NCBI RefSeq assembly: GCF_029714305.1
Contig: NZ_CP121647.1
Span: forward strand, 5,104,501-5,168,500
Length of the DNA stretch: 64,000 nt
Direction of reading: 5' to 3'
Source: Bradyrhizobium sp. CB3481
Lineage (GTDB): Bacteria; Pseudomonadota; Alphaproteobacteria; Rhizobiales; Xanthobacteraceae
The first letter of the stretch is position 1, and the number at the start of each line of letters is the position of its first letter. Made by a program: the position numbers and the translations under genes. Positions 9,417-18,246 of this stretch are shown one piece after another. Below the pieces are notes generated by a model. The model made no database searches. It was not told the DNA's origin and saw nothing but the letters and a program-made list of their open reading frames with translations.

Positions 9417-10295
9417 CTACTTTGTGGCAAGCTTCGCTAAATTTGTTTTCGCTGATTTTGCCGCCGTCTCCATTTCGATCGCGAAGGCCGTAAGCCCCGT
9501 TACGTTATCCACTAACGTCGGCGGCGCCTCTGCGGCCGCTTTTGCGCGATCCAATGCCTTGATGGTCACCTCAAGCAGAATCACCCAATCAGCCAGCAGC
9601 TTCCGGTACGTTTCGATCCGCTTGCTATCCTCCGCGGACATCGCTCCACCATCATTGAACTCTCGGACTGACGCTGCAGTAAGGACTGGGAAAATAGCTG
9701 ACGTGCCGTTGCGCAGGTGCAAAAGCAGGTCCCGGACAAGACCATAGTTCTGAACCAGAAACGTTCTGAATTCCTGTTGCGCTCGGTACTTGAGCCCGAG
9801 TTGAATGAAGGGGAGTAGGGTCTGGAAAATCTTATCAAGCGCAGCCATTGACGTGGCGAGCGAGGCAGCGTTGGCGCCAGTGGCCGTTGCAGCAACGCCG
9901 CCCACCGCAACGATCGAGCTGCTGGTAGCCGACTCCATGGCCGATAGTTTGGCTGCTAGGGTTTGGGCGGTTTGTCCGCTCTCCAAACCATACAGCAGAT
10001 CATTATACGCTTTGATGACCTGCAGAGCGCCTCTGAAGGCAGCCGTACCAGGCGGATCAACAGAGTCCGTCAAGAAGCGAGCAAGCCCGGGTTCAAAATG
10101 AGTGGCGCTCCTCGCATACTTGTAGTGTCGCAGGAATAGCGCGCGTTCCTGCAATGCCAATTGGTCTAGAATGGCGGTCGAGGCTTCGTTCGTCTTATCA
10201 AAGGCTGTCTTGTAAACCTCGAATTCTTGCACTGAAATCGAGGCACATCCGACCATAAGAAGAAAGAACAAGGAACACGCAATCAGTCGCCGCAT
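9417..10295 (-). CDS. outer-membrane-type lipoprotein of unknown function
   Basis: 292 residues with a clear type II signal: hydrophobic core then the lipobox LMVGC with cysteine at about 17, followed by ASISV (no Asp at +2, so outer membrane sorting is expected). The mature part is almost all helical, with an Ala/Gly/Thr-rich stretch at about 125-165 and a Lys/Ala-rich C-terminus. Family not recognised. First gene of the compact run 10295 to 5664, 23 bases before the peptidoglycan hydrolase gene. Confidence 0.78.
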   Translation of the reverse strand: MRRLIACSLFFLLMVGCASISVQEFEVYKTAFDKTNEASTAILDQLALQERALFLRHYKYARSATHFEPGLARFLTDSVDPPGTAAFRGALQVIKAYNDLLYGLESGQTAQTLAAKLSAMESATSSSIVAVGGVAATATGANAASLATSMAALDKIFQTLLPFIQLGLKYRAQQEFRTFLVQNYGLVRDLLLHLRNGTSAIFPVLTAASVREFNDGGAMSAEDSKRIETYRKLLADWVILLEVTIKALDRAKAAAEAPPTLVDNVTGLTAFAIEMETAAKSAKTNLAKLATK

Positions 10296-10712
10296 ACAAA
10301 CCCCAGGGGCGGCGCAAATAAGAAAGTGAAAAAATAAAAAGGAACGCAGGCCCCACGCAATCTTTACACGAACCTATTCCTACTTACAATTGAAAGATCG
10401 ATAGCCGCTCGATGGATCTAAAATATCGTTAGCGGCTGCGTTTAGCGAGATCGCGCTTGCAACATCGGATCATGTTTGTTGCGCTGCGAAATCGCGCCCG
10501 ACGTTGGTGCGACCTAGCGTACCCCGTGCACGCTCAACCGCTCCCGTTTCGTACAGATGGAATGGGCCTGTAATTAGTTACCAGAACTGATCAGTTCGCA
10601 ACCCAAAACGATTTTTGCTCAAGACATCAGAGTGTTCAAATTGGCACCTCGGATGGCAGCCCGTCTGCTAAGGCTCAACAACAACGAGCCATTGCTGCGC
10701 CTCTATCGTGAT
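10296..10712. other. intergenic region, probable promoter region of the lipoprotein operon
   Basis: About 420 bases without a supported gene. An A-rich run lies just before the lipoprotein gene (10310-10340). No promoter could be assigned with confidence. Confidence 0.4.
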
Positions 10713-11304
10713 CTACGGAAGAAAGAACTCAAACTGATCTTCAAAAATCCGCGCCCGCCAGTCTTCGTTCATGGCCTCTAACGCACCATTGATGTAGTCG
10801 AGGGAAACGGAATGTACATTGTACATGCTCTCCGGCGAGAATTTAGAATGCGACCGAAGGTAGGTCTCGCGAACCCTATCGACGACAGCCAACTTTTCAT
10901 TGTAGCCGGGCGTTGCGCCACCGCGGCCAAATTGCGCGAGATATGGATCAACTGGGAGCCCAAGCGCACGCTGATGCACTTCGTAACCTGACCGTGCAGG
11001 TGGCAGCCACACTCCGGGTCCAGCTACATGTCCGCCTCCGCCGCCCACGACGACCCCGTCGCCGGCAACGTGTCCACCACCACCATGGCCGCCTTGAACG
11101 CCTCTGGCGTCACCTGAGACGCGACCGCCGGGTCCGCCCATTGACAAACCATTCCCCTTCGAGCCGGGCACTTCCACCATCTCCGCCGCTCGCTGGCGGG
11201 AGTTTATTCTGTGCCAATGCTTGCTCCATTAATAGGAACGCCAGAAGCGGAATTGCATAGCTCGCTATAAGGCGGCGATCCTGTGTCATCTTGCTTACCG
11301 TCAC
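10713..11304 (-). pseudogene. secreted glycine-rich repeat protein, one frameshift
   Basis: Two overlapping frames make one protein. The first begins at GTG 11304 (or ATG 11289) with a signal peptide ending in EQALAQ and reads SGGDGGSARLEG. At the C4 run 11154-11157 (GGGG on the coding strand) one extra base changes frame. The second frame continues NGLSMGGPGGRVSGDA, then GHVAGDGVVVGGGGGHVAG, and a non-repetitive C-terminal domain of about 90 residues ending FEDQFEFFLP. The repeat matches the upstream gene's GGAGGSAQVEGNGLAI, so they are diverged paralogues. The GTG overlaps the upstream stop (GTGA). Could be true loss, sequencing error or slippage; function unknown. Confidence 0.7.
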
Positions 11305-11618
11305 CTATCGGTCACTTGTCCGCCGGAGCCCCCGATAGCTGTGCCGCTGCCACCCACACTGGCTGCTCCACCAGCACCACCCTGACCGTAAGCCTTCTTT
11401 CCAGCGACCTGTCCACCACCGCCGTTAATAGCCAGGCCGTTGCCCTCTACTTGGGCGCTTCCACCGGCGCCTCCCTTCGCGGACGAGACATCTTTCTTTC
11501 CAATAAGAAATGGCACCACGATGAATAGGTAAGCACCCAACAAAGCGCCAATCACAGCCCGAAGCGGCCACGGCTGCTGCACTAGGCCGTTCCACAATTC
11601 TACGAAAGCATCGCGCAT
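11301..11618 (-). CDS. membrane-anchored glycine-rich repeat protein
   Basis: 105 residues from ATG 11618, with GAGGG 6-7 bases upstream; a longer frame to 11729 lacks support. An N-terminal transmembrane helix (AVIGALLGAYLFIVVPFLIG) is followed by two imperfect repeats of about 25 residues, GGAGGSAQVEGNGLAI...GGQVAG and GGAGGAASVGGSGTAI...GGQVTD. This anchors a glycine-rich, probably beta-structured or flexible module outside the inner membrane. First gene of the envelope block; family not recognised. Confidence 0.65.
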   Translation of the reverse strand: MRDAFVELWNGLVQQPWPLRAVIGALLGAYLFIVVPFLIGKKDVSSAKGGAGGSAQVEGNGLAINGGGGQVAGKKAYGQGGAGGAASVGGSGTAIGGSGGQVTDR

Positions 11619-11908
11619 TATCGCCCTCAAAAAAAACAAGTGGCTCAGATGTATGACGAAGTTCGGGCAAGACAAGCATACGGCACATAGGCCGGTGAGG
11701 CAGTCGGCTATGAGCGACCGCAGTGTCACATCAGCGGTGGCCTAGCGTTCTACAAGTTTTGGCAAAGTAGCAAGCTGGGCAGTGCATCGCGCTGTCCCAG
11801 CGACGGCAAGACTGTGTCGCCGGATTTTTATCGTTGGTTCAGCGGCCGTGCGCGTTCGGAACGATTCCTGATTGCCCGGGTTGGAGCAGCCTTGCGTGGG
11901 AGGCAACG

Positions 11909-12169
11909 ATGTTGCGTGCGTCAGTAAATCGAGACCAGTTTGGTGTGTCTCCGCATGGTATCGTTCACAAGCCTACGGATGCGGCATTCACACCTACGCC
12001 TGGGAATCCCTACTCGGGAATCATGCAGCTAGGCCACCTTGGTGATAGTCAGCCTAACGACGGCGGCTTTCGGCCGGATGATGTATGCCGAATGATGAAT
12101 GACCTTTGGGTTGATTACGTTGAAAACAACCCCGAGCTGTTTAGGCCGGTTGGCCGAAAGCCACATTAG
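11909..12169 (+). CDS. small hypothetical protein
   Basis: 86 residues from ATG 11909, chosen because GGGAGGCAACG precedes it directly; the frame is open further up to 11834. Contains FTPTPGNPYSGIMQLGHLGD and RMMNDLWVDYVENNPELF. No signal peptide or membrane segment. Not recognised; lies at the start of a debris region with several small phage-type genes. Confidence 0.5.
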   Translation: MLRASVNRDQFGVSPHGIVHKPTDAAFTPTPGNPYSGIMQLGHLGDSQPNDGGFRPDDVCRMMNDLWVDYVENNPELFRPVGRKPH

Positions 12170-12298
12170 CCGTCGCGTGACAGGTACGCTCAAGCGCAAA
12201 GGACGGCCCGGCGCACGACGGGACCGGACGACATACGCCGGGCCTTTGCCACTGCGACGCTTCGAAATGGCCTATTCAAGCTCAGTCTGATTCTTGGC

Positions 12299-12586
12299 AG
12301 AATTTGGCGCATCTCCGATCGCGTCCGCATCATCAAACACGAGGCTGTCCCGGACTGCGGCAGCTTCGAGGTCCAGATTCCCGGTCAGCCCAGCCAATAT
12401 TTTTATTGGGATGACCTTCGGAGCCGCAGGCTTAGGCCTGATCTGCTGGAGCAAAGGACCGCACTGGAGAAGGCCAAGGCAGTAGCAAGAGCCGCCCGAG
12501 AACGCATTAAAGAGGACCGACACTCGCGTAAATTTCTATCCCTCTATTTTCAAAAGCCTTTCCTTGTCCTGGTCCGCCCCTTTTGA
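12299..12586 (+). CDS. conserved small hypothetical protein, start unclear
   Basis: The frame reads RIIKHEAVPDCGSFEVQIPG, then SQYFYWDDLRSRRLRPDLL and LEKAKAVARAARERIK. I recall small (about 70-residue) rhizobial proteins with the same CGSFEV...YFYWDD...RRLRPD pattern, usually starting shortly before RIL. Here no ATG or GTG is found in the right place (the codon before RII is GTC), so the start may be lost and the frame also runs on past the usual end. Function unknown. Confidence 0.45.
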   Translation, partial: RIWRISDRVRIIKHEAVPDCGSFEVQIPGQPSQYFYWDDLRSRRLRPDLLEQRTALEKAKAVARAARERIKEDRHSRKFLSLYFQKPFLVLVRPF

Positions 12587-12806
12587 CAATCCGATTCCGC
12601 TGCCGCGTGGGCGCCGCCTCATCACGCTGAAAAATGCTGCCGCTTACATCACAAAGCTACCGGAAGCCAAGCACTCCACGCCGGAATGGCAGGCCGCGAT
12701 GGAAGCGCTGATCGGCGTCATGCGTGCTTGTCACGTTGAACGGATGTTTAATCCGGATCTGAAGATGCCGCATTGGGGCAAGCGCAAGCTGAAGAGAGAC
12801 CAATGA
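12564..12806 (+). pseudogene. small conserved hypothetical with internal deletion
   Basis: Reads FDNPIPLPRGRRLITLKNAA, AYITKLPEAKHSTPEWQAAM, then GVMRACHVERMFNPDLK. The N-terminal part matches small Bradyrhizobium hypotheticals I recall with PIPLPxGRxLxTLxDA. In those a longer stretch separates the QAAMEALI and VMRA parts, so about 20 residues seem deleted here. The only start in frame is a TTG at 12564. No known function. Confidence 0.45.
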
Positions 12807-12808
12807 CC

Positions 12809-12957
12809 GTTTTGTCTACGTCAACATCGCCAAGCAGGTCGGCGATACCGAGCACATCAAGGTGTTCGCCAACGTGATGCCGCCGAGAAGTGGTTCGAGG
12901 AAAACGACCCTGAGGGCGTCCCTTCGAATACGAGGTTCTGGAATGAACCGCATTGGC
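12809..12957 (+). pseudogene. fragment of a small conserved protein, two frameshifts
   Basis: The frame reads FVYVNIAKQVGDTEHIKVFA and then breaks; another frame continues DAAEKWFEENDPEGVP and a third reads EYEVLE before a stop. Joined, these give a plausible 55-60 residue protein of unknown function. Part of a row of three eroded small genes. Confidence 0.4.
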
Positions 12958-13046
12958 CGCCGGACCGCTTACGCCATACTGGTTATTTCTGGTGCTGGCG
13001 ATCATCTGGGAGGGGCTGGGGTCGTTGTAAGGCCCGGCAACGAAAA

Positions 13047-13068
13047 GCCCGGCCGCTACTAGCCGGGC
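13047..13068. terminator. hairpin, possible terminator
   Basis: GCCCGGC (13047-13053) pairs with GCCGGGC (13062-13068) around an 8-base loop, with a short A run before it. No long U tract on the plus strand; on the minus strand CTTTTCG follows. Confidence 0.4.
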
Positions 13069-13182
13069 GAATCGAAATATTGGGAGGGTGCTAAAACGGG
13101 GAGATTTAAGCACGGACGCGTTTACGCGTCGGTTCGCCTTGCGACTCCGGAGAAAGATTTCGGGAAAGAGCGGCAGTAAAAA

Positions 13183-13205
13183 CCCGCCAGCGTGAACCGG
13201 CGGGC
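13183..13205. repeat. 23-bp hairpin repeat, copy 1
   Basis: CCCGCCAG and CCGGCGGG arms around a short loop; AAAAA precedes it on the plus strand, so the minus-strand transcript ends hairpin-TTTTT. An identical 23-bp copy is at 14034-14056. Serves probably as terminator for the DUF6894-like gene side or as a dispersed repeat. Confidence 0.6.
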
Positions 13206-13240
13206 GCTTCAATGGGGCCTAGTGGCCCACTGAAGCGGTC

Positions 13241-13447
13241 TTACAAAACACCTATGCAATAAAGATCATCCGCATCCTGGCGGGTGAGCACCACGCAGGT
13301 GTTTCCTCTCAGATTTGGTCGCGCGGCAGCCAACTCTTGCGCCAGTCGCTTAGCGGCATGGAAAGCTTCCATGTCGTTTTCAAATGCTAGGCCGCCTGAG
13401 TCGTGGGCATTCTGAGCACCCTGGAGGCCGAAGTAATATCGCCCCAT
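13241..13447 (-). CDS. DUF6894-like small protein
   Basis: 68 residues from ATG 13447 (MGRYYFGLQG); ATGs at 13456 and 13483 are alternatives. RYYFGLQ, then HAAKRLAQELAAARPNL and a C-terminal strand pair resemble the DUF6894 proteins common in Bradyrhizobium (RYFFDLH...A...ELA). Function unknown. Soluble, no export signal. Confidence 0.5.
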   Translation of the reverse strand: MGRYYFGLQGAQNAHDSGGLAFENDMEAFHAAKRLAQELAAARPNLRGNTCVVLTRQDADDLYCIGVL

Positions 13448-13837
13448 CGCGTGCATCCTAGGTCGAGCTTCAACCGTCGGCATATCATGTCACGAGTATG
13501 AAATCTGTTCCGGGCGAGAAAGGTGAGAACTGTATCTTGGTTATGGCGAACGGAGCGGGTACGGCTTTTTTGTGCATTCGGCGTCCAACACTGGGACGGC
13601 TTGCCACTTTTTCCCAATGATTTGGTAACCAAAGAAGCTGTCAATTGCTGAACGACCATGAAGAACGCGAAGAATCTTGCTCATATGTCCATCAGTCCAC
13701 AGACTACAATTTCGATAGTGATCATGATATCTGGTGGTCTTGGCGCAGCAGCAAGCCGGGGCCGTTTTTTCATTCCAAAACGAGAATAGAAAGAAATTCA
13801 TTTCCCGGTTTGGGTCCGCACATTAAAGGCGTGCGCC

Positions 13838-14032
13838 ATGAATACTCCGGATGAGGACACCGTATTGAAGGCAATTGAGGATGCCAGGCGCATCCTTGGC
13901 GAATACATCGCACCAGGGCCGCGCGACGCCACTCAAACAGTGCACCGGCTATTGGCCGTTCTCGATAGAGAAGTAGTTGTCCGCGCCCTTGATCGCATGA
14001 AACGTCGCCCGACTATGCGGCTCGTGGAATAG
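13838..14032 (+). CDS. conserved small hypothetical protein
   Basis: 64 residues: EDTVLKAIEDARRILGEYIA, GPRDATQTVHRLLAVLDRE and a basic tail. I recall close relatives in Bradyrhizobium (A-x-DARRIL...GPRDAxxTVxRLL). Helical, soluble, function unknown. Immediately followed by the second copy of the hairpin repeat at 14034, which probably ends its transcript. Confidence 0.6.
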   Translation: MNTPDEDTVLKAIEDARRILGEYIAPGPRDATQTVHRLLAVLDREVVVRALDRMKRRPTMRLVE

Positions 14033-14033
14033 A

Positions 14034-14056
14034 CCCGCCAGCGTGAACCGGCGGGC
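14034..14056. repeat. 23-bp hairpin repeat, copy 2
   Basis: Identical to 13183-13205. It begins 2 bases after the stop of the 64-residue gene. Perfect identity over 23 bases about 850 bases apart suggests a dispersed hairpin element. Confidence 0.6.
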
Positions 14057-14104
14057 CGTCTAGGAACGATCATTTCCGATCAGCGTCTACGGGAGCCTCC
14101 AGCT

Positions 14105-14650
14105 TTCTCCGTACCGCGAACTTGATCTGACTGTCGAAAAGCGCGTTCAAGCGTCGGTCAGTCAAATTCAGATCAAAGCCCGCCAGCAAGCCGATGAAGC
14201 CGCTCGGCTGCGCGTCGTTGAAAAAGACCAGACGATCGAGTCGATGGCTCGCACGATCGAAGAACTGAAGCGCAAAGCTGAGCAAGGCTCTCAGCAGTCA
14301 CAGGGCGAAGCGCTTGAGCTTGAGCTCGAGGTACTGCTGCGTGGGCGTTTTCCGACCGACCTAGTTGAGCCTATCGGCAAGGGCGAGCTGGGTGCCGATC
14401 TTGTCCAGTAAGTCAATGGTTCGATCGGCCAGGCCGCCGGCATCATCCTTTGGGAGTCCAAACGCACCAAAGCGTGGAGCGATAGGTGGTTGGCGAAATT
14501 GCGCGACGTAAATCCTGTCCCGGGATCGAGTCTACAGTCGGCATGCTCGGCGACCTGTAGGCGATTCCCGGCAAAGCCATGCCGGAGATTCCAAGCCTCG
14601 ACATGCCACTACTGGCAGAGCTCGGCAGAGACGGAACGGAAGGCCGGATA
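14105..14650 (+). pseudogene. DUF2130-family protein, nonsense codons and internal deletion
   Basis: Coiled-coil part LDLTVEKRVQASVSQIQIKA, IEELKRKAEQGSQQSQGE, then LELELEVLLRGRFPTD and, after a stop, GIILWESKRTKAWSDRW. This is the DUF2130 signature (GSQQ-QGE...LWESKRTKAWxDxW). A TAA sits at 14409-14411 (ADLVQ-stop-VNG) and a TAG at 14558-14560. After LAKLRD the sequence jumps to the family's C-terminal TVGMLGDL...GKAMPEIPSLDMP, so roughly 100-150 codons are deleted. Normal role unknown. Confidence 0.75.
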
Positions 14651-15660
14651 ATGATGTGGGAAGCCGCTAACCGTTCTACTCTGCTTTTGGACGTGCGGGA
14701 TTTTTTGGAATGGCATTCATCCTGACGCCTTGGTTCGCCACCACTCTACCACCAGCAACGTCAAAGCCGGCTCGCCCCTAACGCCGTGGTCCGAAGCCGG
14801 AAATCTTAAGGCGGGCATCAGGATTGAGGATAACCGAGGAATGAAGCAGCCGGACATCGAACTCTCCGGCGTCGAGAACGGCTGCTCGCCGACTTCGATT
14901 GGGATAGTCGATGGCATCACCTTGAGGGTTTCGCTCGCAATAGCGAGAATGTCGCACAATTGGTCGGCGCTGCTGGCGCGAAATGCGAACCCCGGAACAC
15001 CGCCTCAAATACTTCAATGACCCGGCCTACAGAACCGGAAGAATCAAAGCATCTCGGCGCGATGGCATTAGGCGGTTATCGGCGCATGGTGGTGGACTCG
15101 CCATCCACGAACCCGTCCTGGAAAAGGGAGACCACCCGCGCAACTACCTCGCCTCTTTACGAGCATGCTTTTCTCGAGCCAGGACGCGAGCCAGTAAGAG
15201 GTTGAGAAACTGCCATCCGGACGACCAAGATCATCGAACGTTGGCGTCTATCGGTAAGTCTGTTGTTTTGCAACGCTGATCTTGGGCGGTGATTGTGGGT
15301 AACTGGTGGTTTAGGTCCTTGGTCGTGGTTAGATTGGCCCTCTAAACCGCTTGCAAGACCGCCTATTCGTTCTTGATACGTTCCACACCCATCACCCTAG
15401 CAGAGCACCACTAAAGTCGCTCAGGAGCTTCCTGATTGATTTTGTGAGGCCTTTCGGCGGACGGCCGCGCCAACCAATTACCCTAATCAACCGCAGCAGG
15501 CGCGACCTAATCTAAGCTGATGCCGGCACGACGGAGTGACTTGGATCACAGATCAAGATTATGTGCTCTGATCATGTGGTGCTGAAAAACTGGCGTTTTC
15601 ATTCGTTTTTCGAGGGTTTTTGCCCGGAGCAGCGCTAAGCGCTTCTTAAGGTCCCCCCGG
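14651..15660. other. about 1 kb with no recognisable gene
   Basis: Several short open frames at 14717-15280 show no family resemblance. Probably more debris. No repeats or RNA genes recognised. Confidence 0.4.
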
Positions 15661-15677
15661 AACGAACTTCAAATGAT

Positions 15678-15706
15678 TTGACTTGTACGGGATCTGACGT
15701 ACAGTG
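15678..15706 (+). promoter_or_regulatory. promoter/operator of the toxin-antitoxin pair
   Basis: TTGACT (15678) and TACAGT about 16 bases later form a sigma-70-like promoter. GTAC repeats (TTGTACGGG and GACGTACAG) in opposite arms lie between them, a likely autorepressor site. It is about 25 bases upstream of the antitoxin start. Confidence 0.5.
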
Positions 15707-15729
15707 GTCGAGCCAGAGGGAGAAGTACT

Positions 15730-16035
15730 ATGTTGGCGTTTGAAGAGGAGACTTGCGTCGCCCGTGGGCAGAAAAGTGCCCGAATGGAGCAACGTACCAC
15801 TGTCGAGGCGAAAGAGATCATCGATCGCGCCGCGCGGCTTCTTGGCGTCAACTCATCCGAGTTTGTTGTCACGGTTGCCGCGAGGGTTGCAAGGGAGACT
15901 CTGAGAGATTACGAACAAACAAAGCTGACGGCTCCAGACCACGAAGCGTTTCTGAGCGCGTTCGAGGCAACGGAACCCACGCCTATGTTGGTTCGTCTTA
16001 TGAAGCTCCACAATGAGGTTTCGAAGCCAAAATGA
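15730..16035 (+). CDS. DUF1778 ribbon-helix-helix antitoxin (TacA-like)
   Basis: 101 residues; GGGAGAAG precedes the ATG at 15730 (a second ATG is at 15784). The ribbon-helix-helix signature is MEQRTTVEAKEIIDRAARLL then SSEFVV, typical of DUF1778. The C-terminal TAPDHEAFLSAFEATEPTPM segment is the usual toxin-binding tail. It binds DNA to repress the operon and masks the acetyltransferase toxin. Overlaps the toxin start by 4 bases (ATGA). Confidence 0.88.
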   Translation: MLAFEEETCVARGQKSARMEQRTTVEAKEIIDRAARLLGVNSSEFVVTVAARVARETLRDYEQTKLTAPDHEAFLSAFEATEPTPMLVRLMKLHNEVSKPK

Positions 16036-16625
16036 AAATCGATCGCGCTTTTCTGGCGCGTCTGAGGATTGAGCCGCTCGATCGTAATCTTCATGATCGA
16101 GCGGCTTTTTCGTCGGGAGTGGTTCGTGTCGACAACTTCCTTAAGAACAATTCCGGCAGCCAGCAAGACAATGACCTCACCCGTGTTTCCGTCGCCTGCC
16201 TCGATGATCAGATCGAGGTCGTAGGCTATTACGCCTTGAACTCACACGCGATTGATATCACGACCCTGCCCGAACCCATCCGGAAGAAGCTTCCCCGCTA
16301 TCCAACGATCCCCGCGATTTACCTGTCGATGATTGGTTTCTCTGACAAATATCGTGGCAGGGGCGGCGGCAGTCATCTACTGGCCGACGCCTTGAAGAAT
16401 TGCGTCAGGGTAGCCGATATCGCCGGTTCACATATGGTGGTTCTCGATGCTCTCAATGAACGGGCGGCCAAGCTCTATCGCCTGTTTGGCTTCGTCGATC
16501 TTCCGAACCATGCGCCTCGCATGACCGTCAGCATGAAGGTCTTGCGAGCGGCAGTTGCTCAGGCCGAGGCGGAAGCAGCCGCTGAGGCCACCGCGGCGGC
16601 AAGCACGGAGAGAACTGGCACGTGA
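16032..16625 (+). CDS. GNAT acetyltransferase toxin (TacT-like)
   Basis: 197 residues. Family features: DNFLKNNSGSQQDNDLTRVS, YYALNSHAI, LPRYPTIPAIYLSMIGFS, the acetyl-CoA site KYRGRGGGSHLL and a C-terminal LYRLFGFVDLP. Toxins of this family acetylate the amino group of charged tRNAs and stop translation. An extra Ala/Glu tail of about 25 residues is unusual. Intact partner of the DUF1778 gene, so the module may be functional. Confidence 0.88.
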   Translation: MKIDRAFLARLRIEPLDRNLHDRAAFSSGVVRVDNFLKNNSGSQQDNDLTRVSVACLDDQIEVVGYYALNSHAIDITTLPEPIRKKLPRYPTIPAIYLSMIGFSDKYRGRGGGSHLLADALKNCVRVADIAGSHMVVLDALNERAAKLYRLFGFVDLPNHAPRMTVSMKVLRAAVAQAEAEAAAEATAAASTERTGT

Positions 16626-17175
16626 CGGGCCAACCGGTGCTCGCTCTACGATCGATCCGTCATTTCCGCGAATCAAAGCTTGCGCGCCATACGTCCGCCG
16701 ATCCGGGAAAGCGCGGCATCATGACGACAATCTCTTTCGGAGATTGGCGTCAGTGTCGTACCACTCTGCCTGACTGCCGTAGTTTTCTGCCACAAGAGCT
16801 AAAAGCCTTTGACGTGAACGGCCACTCCACGGCTGTTTGCTGCGACCAGTTTTGATCCTGCGTGGCTAGGTCACGCTCCTGACGCCCGCCCACAACCGTC
16901 ACTGAGCACCTCGCTGGTTCATCAAACCGATTACCATGCCCCTGGGCGATCTTTCCGTTTCCGATCTCTTCACGTCTCGAACGGGCACGAGGGGCCAAAC
17001 TCCATCGTTGTCTCGACCGCTTTTCGACAACAGCTCACCGATGCAGTGTTTCCGGCGCTCTCGCGACCATACGAGTTGCACAGCGCCCTCACCTCCGTAA
17101 CCCACGCTTTCAACTTTTCCGGATCGACTTTTCCATCCTCGGCCGTGCCCGTAGACGCATCACTCTGTGAAGAAG
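16626..17175. other. 550 bases with no recognisable gene
   Basis: Short open frames only; no family resemblance. Confidence 0.4.
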
Positions 17176-17413
17176 TCAGTAGGTCTGACGTGCGACGCTC
17201 TCTCTCACCTTCTCATTCTCAATATGCCACTCTGGCGGGTCCTCCCCGTCTCCCCTGCGCTTGTAGGTCAGTCCGACTGCCTGCACGAAGAGGGCTGGCG
17301 TTTCGGCAATCTGACGTTCCAAGTTCGGATCCACCCTTCTGCACGCTGCTCTTATATGGTTCAGGAGCTGGGGTCTCGGTGATGGTGGAATCTATCTCTG
17401 CTTCTGCTACCAC
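17176..17413 (-). pseudogene. small hypothetical protein, frameshifted
   Basis: Starts MVAEAEIDSTITETPAPEPY in one frame; the natural continuation is in another frame, ending VGLTYKRRGDGEDPPEWHIE and VARQTY before a stop at 17176. Joined length about 79 residues. It is divergent from the Rep-like gene that starts near 17415. Family not recognised. Confidence 0.35.
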
Positions 17414-17414
17414 T

Positions 17415-18038
17415 CCCTCGAATTGATCACCAACGAAACATCGATTGGTCGAAGTGGACCTCGAAGCGCCAGATTGGGCGTCGGAGGGTTACGCGCAGCA
17501 TTACTGCCTACGCAGTCCGTCAGTTGGAAGCGGCATGGTATTTCGCCCGAGACATCGGCAAACCAATGAACTGTTTCGTCACCATCCGAGCACACGACAT
17601 CGACGGTCAGACGCCAATCGAGCGGATCGACACCGGAAGAAAGTGGCGAAACAAGCTCGCCCAGTTCGCTCGGGATAATGGATTTGAGTTCACCAGCATC
17701 TGGACACGGGAATCCGACCCCACCAGCGGCAACAAAGAGCATTTGCACCTGCTCATGCATGTGCCCCGTGCTCGCCTCCGTCAATTCGACGACCTCCTCG
17801 CGAACTGGTCAGCCGGCAAATCGACAACGAACCAGCGACCTACGTCGCAAGGGTCACAGCTACCGGCCGGCACAAGAACGTCTTCAACTAAATGACCAAA
17901 AACTCACCTCAGGCGGCGTACAAGCGCAAACAATACTTCCGGAGCGGTGGTCCGATCTTGGGGAAGCGATACGGCACAACGGGAAACATCGCCGGCAAAG
18001 CCCGCGAAGGCGGAAGTGCGGGGCGGCCTCAGGCGTGA
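17415..18038 (+). pseudogene. Rep-like (possible HUH nuclease) protein, frameshift plus nonsense codon
   Basis: Reads RRRVTRSITAYAVRQLEAAW, YFARDIGKPMNCFVTIRAHD, then the H-x-H segment EHLHLLMHVPRARL. The frame slips near 17815; the new frame reads IDNEPATYVARVTATGRHKN, then FN followed by TAA at 17889-17891, then MTKNSPQAAYKRKQYFRSGG and RYGTTGNIAGKAREGGSAG. HLHLLM fits an HUH motif and the stop falls where YMTK (Y-x-x-K) would be expected. Likely a rolling-circle-type initiator of a phage or plasmid; that assignment is inference. Dead gene. Confidence 0.5.
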
Positions 18039-18246
18039 TCTAGGGCTGCCAATCACTTCCCGAACAGCAGGTGGCAAGGTTAAGGAAGCGCAGACGTCGT
18101 TAAAGATTATTTGTCCAGGCAACTCGCGTTCGGCTCAGGCAAAGGTCTTGCTTCCATCCGGAACGAATGGGCGTGTCGGACAAATGCCTAACCACGCCCG
18201 CGCGAGCACGGCTGTCGGGGCAAAGGCGCCCGAGCTTGAGGCCACC

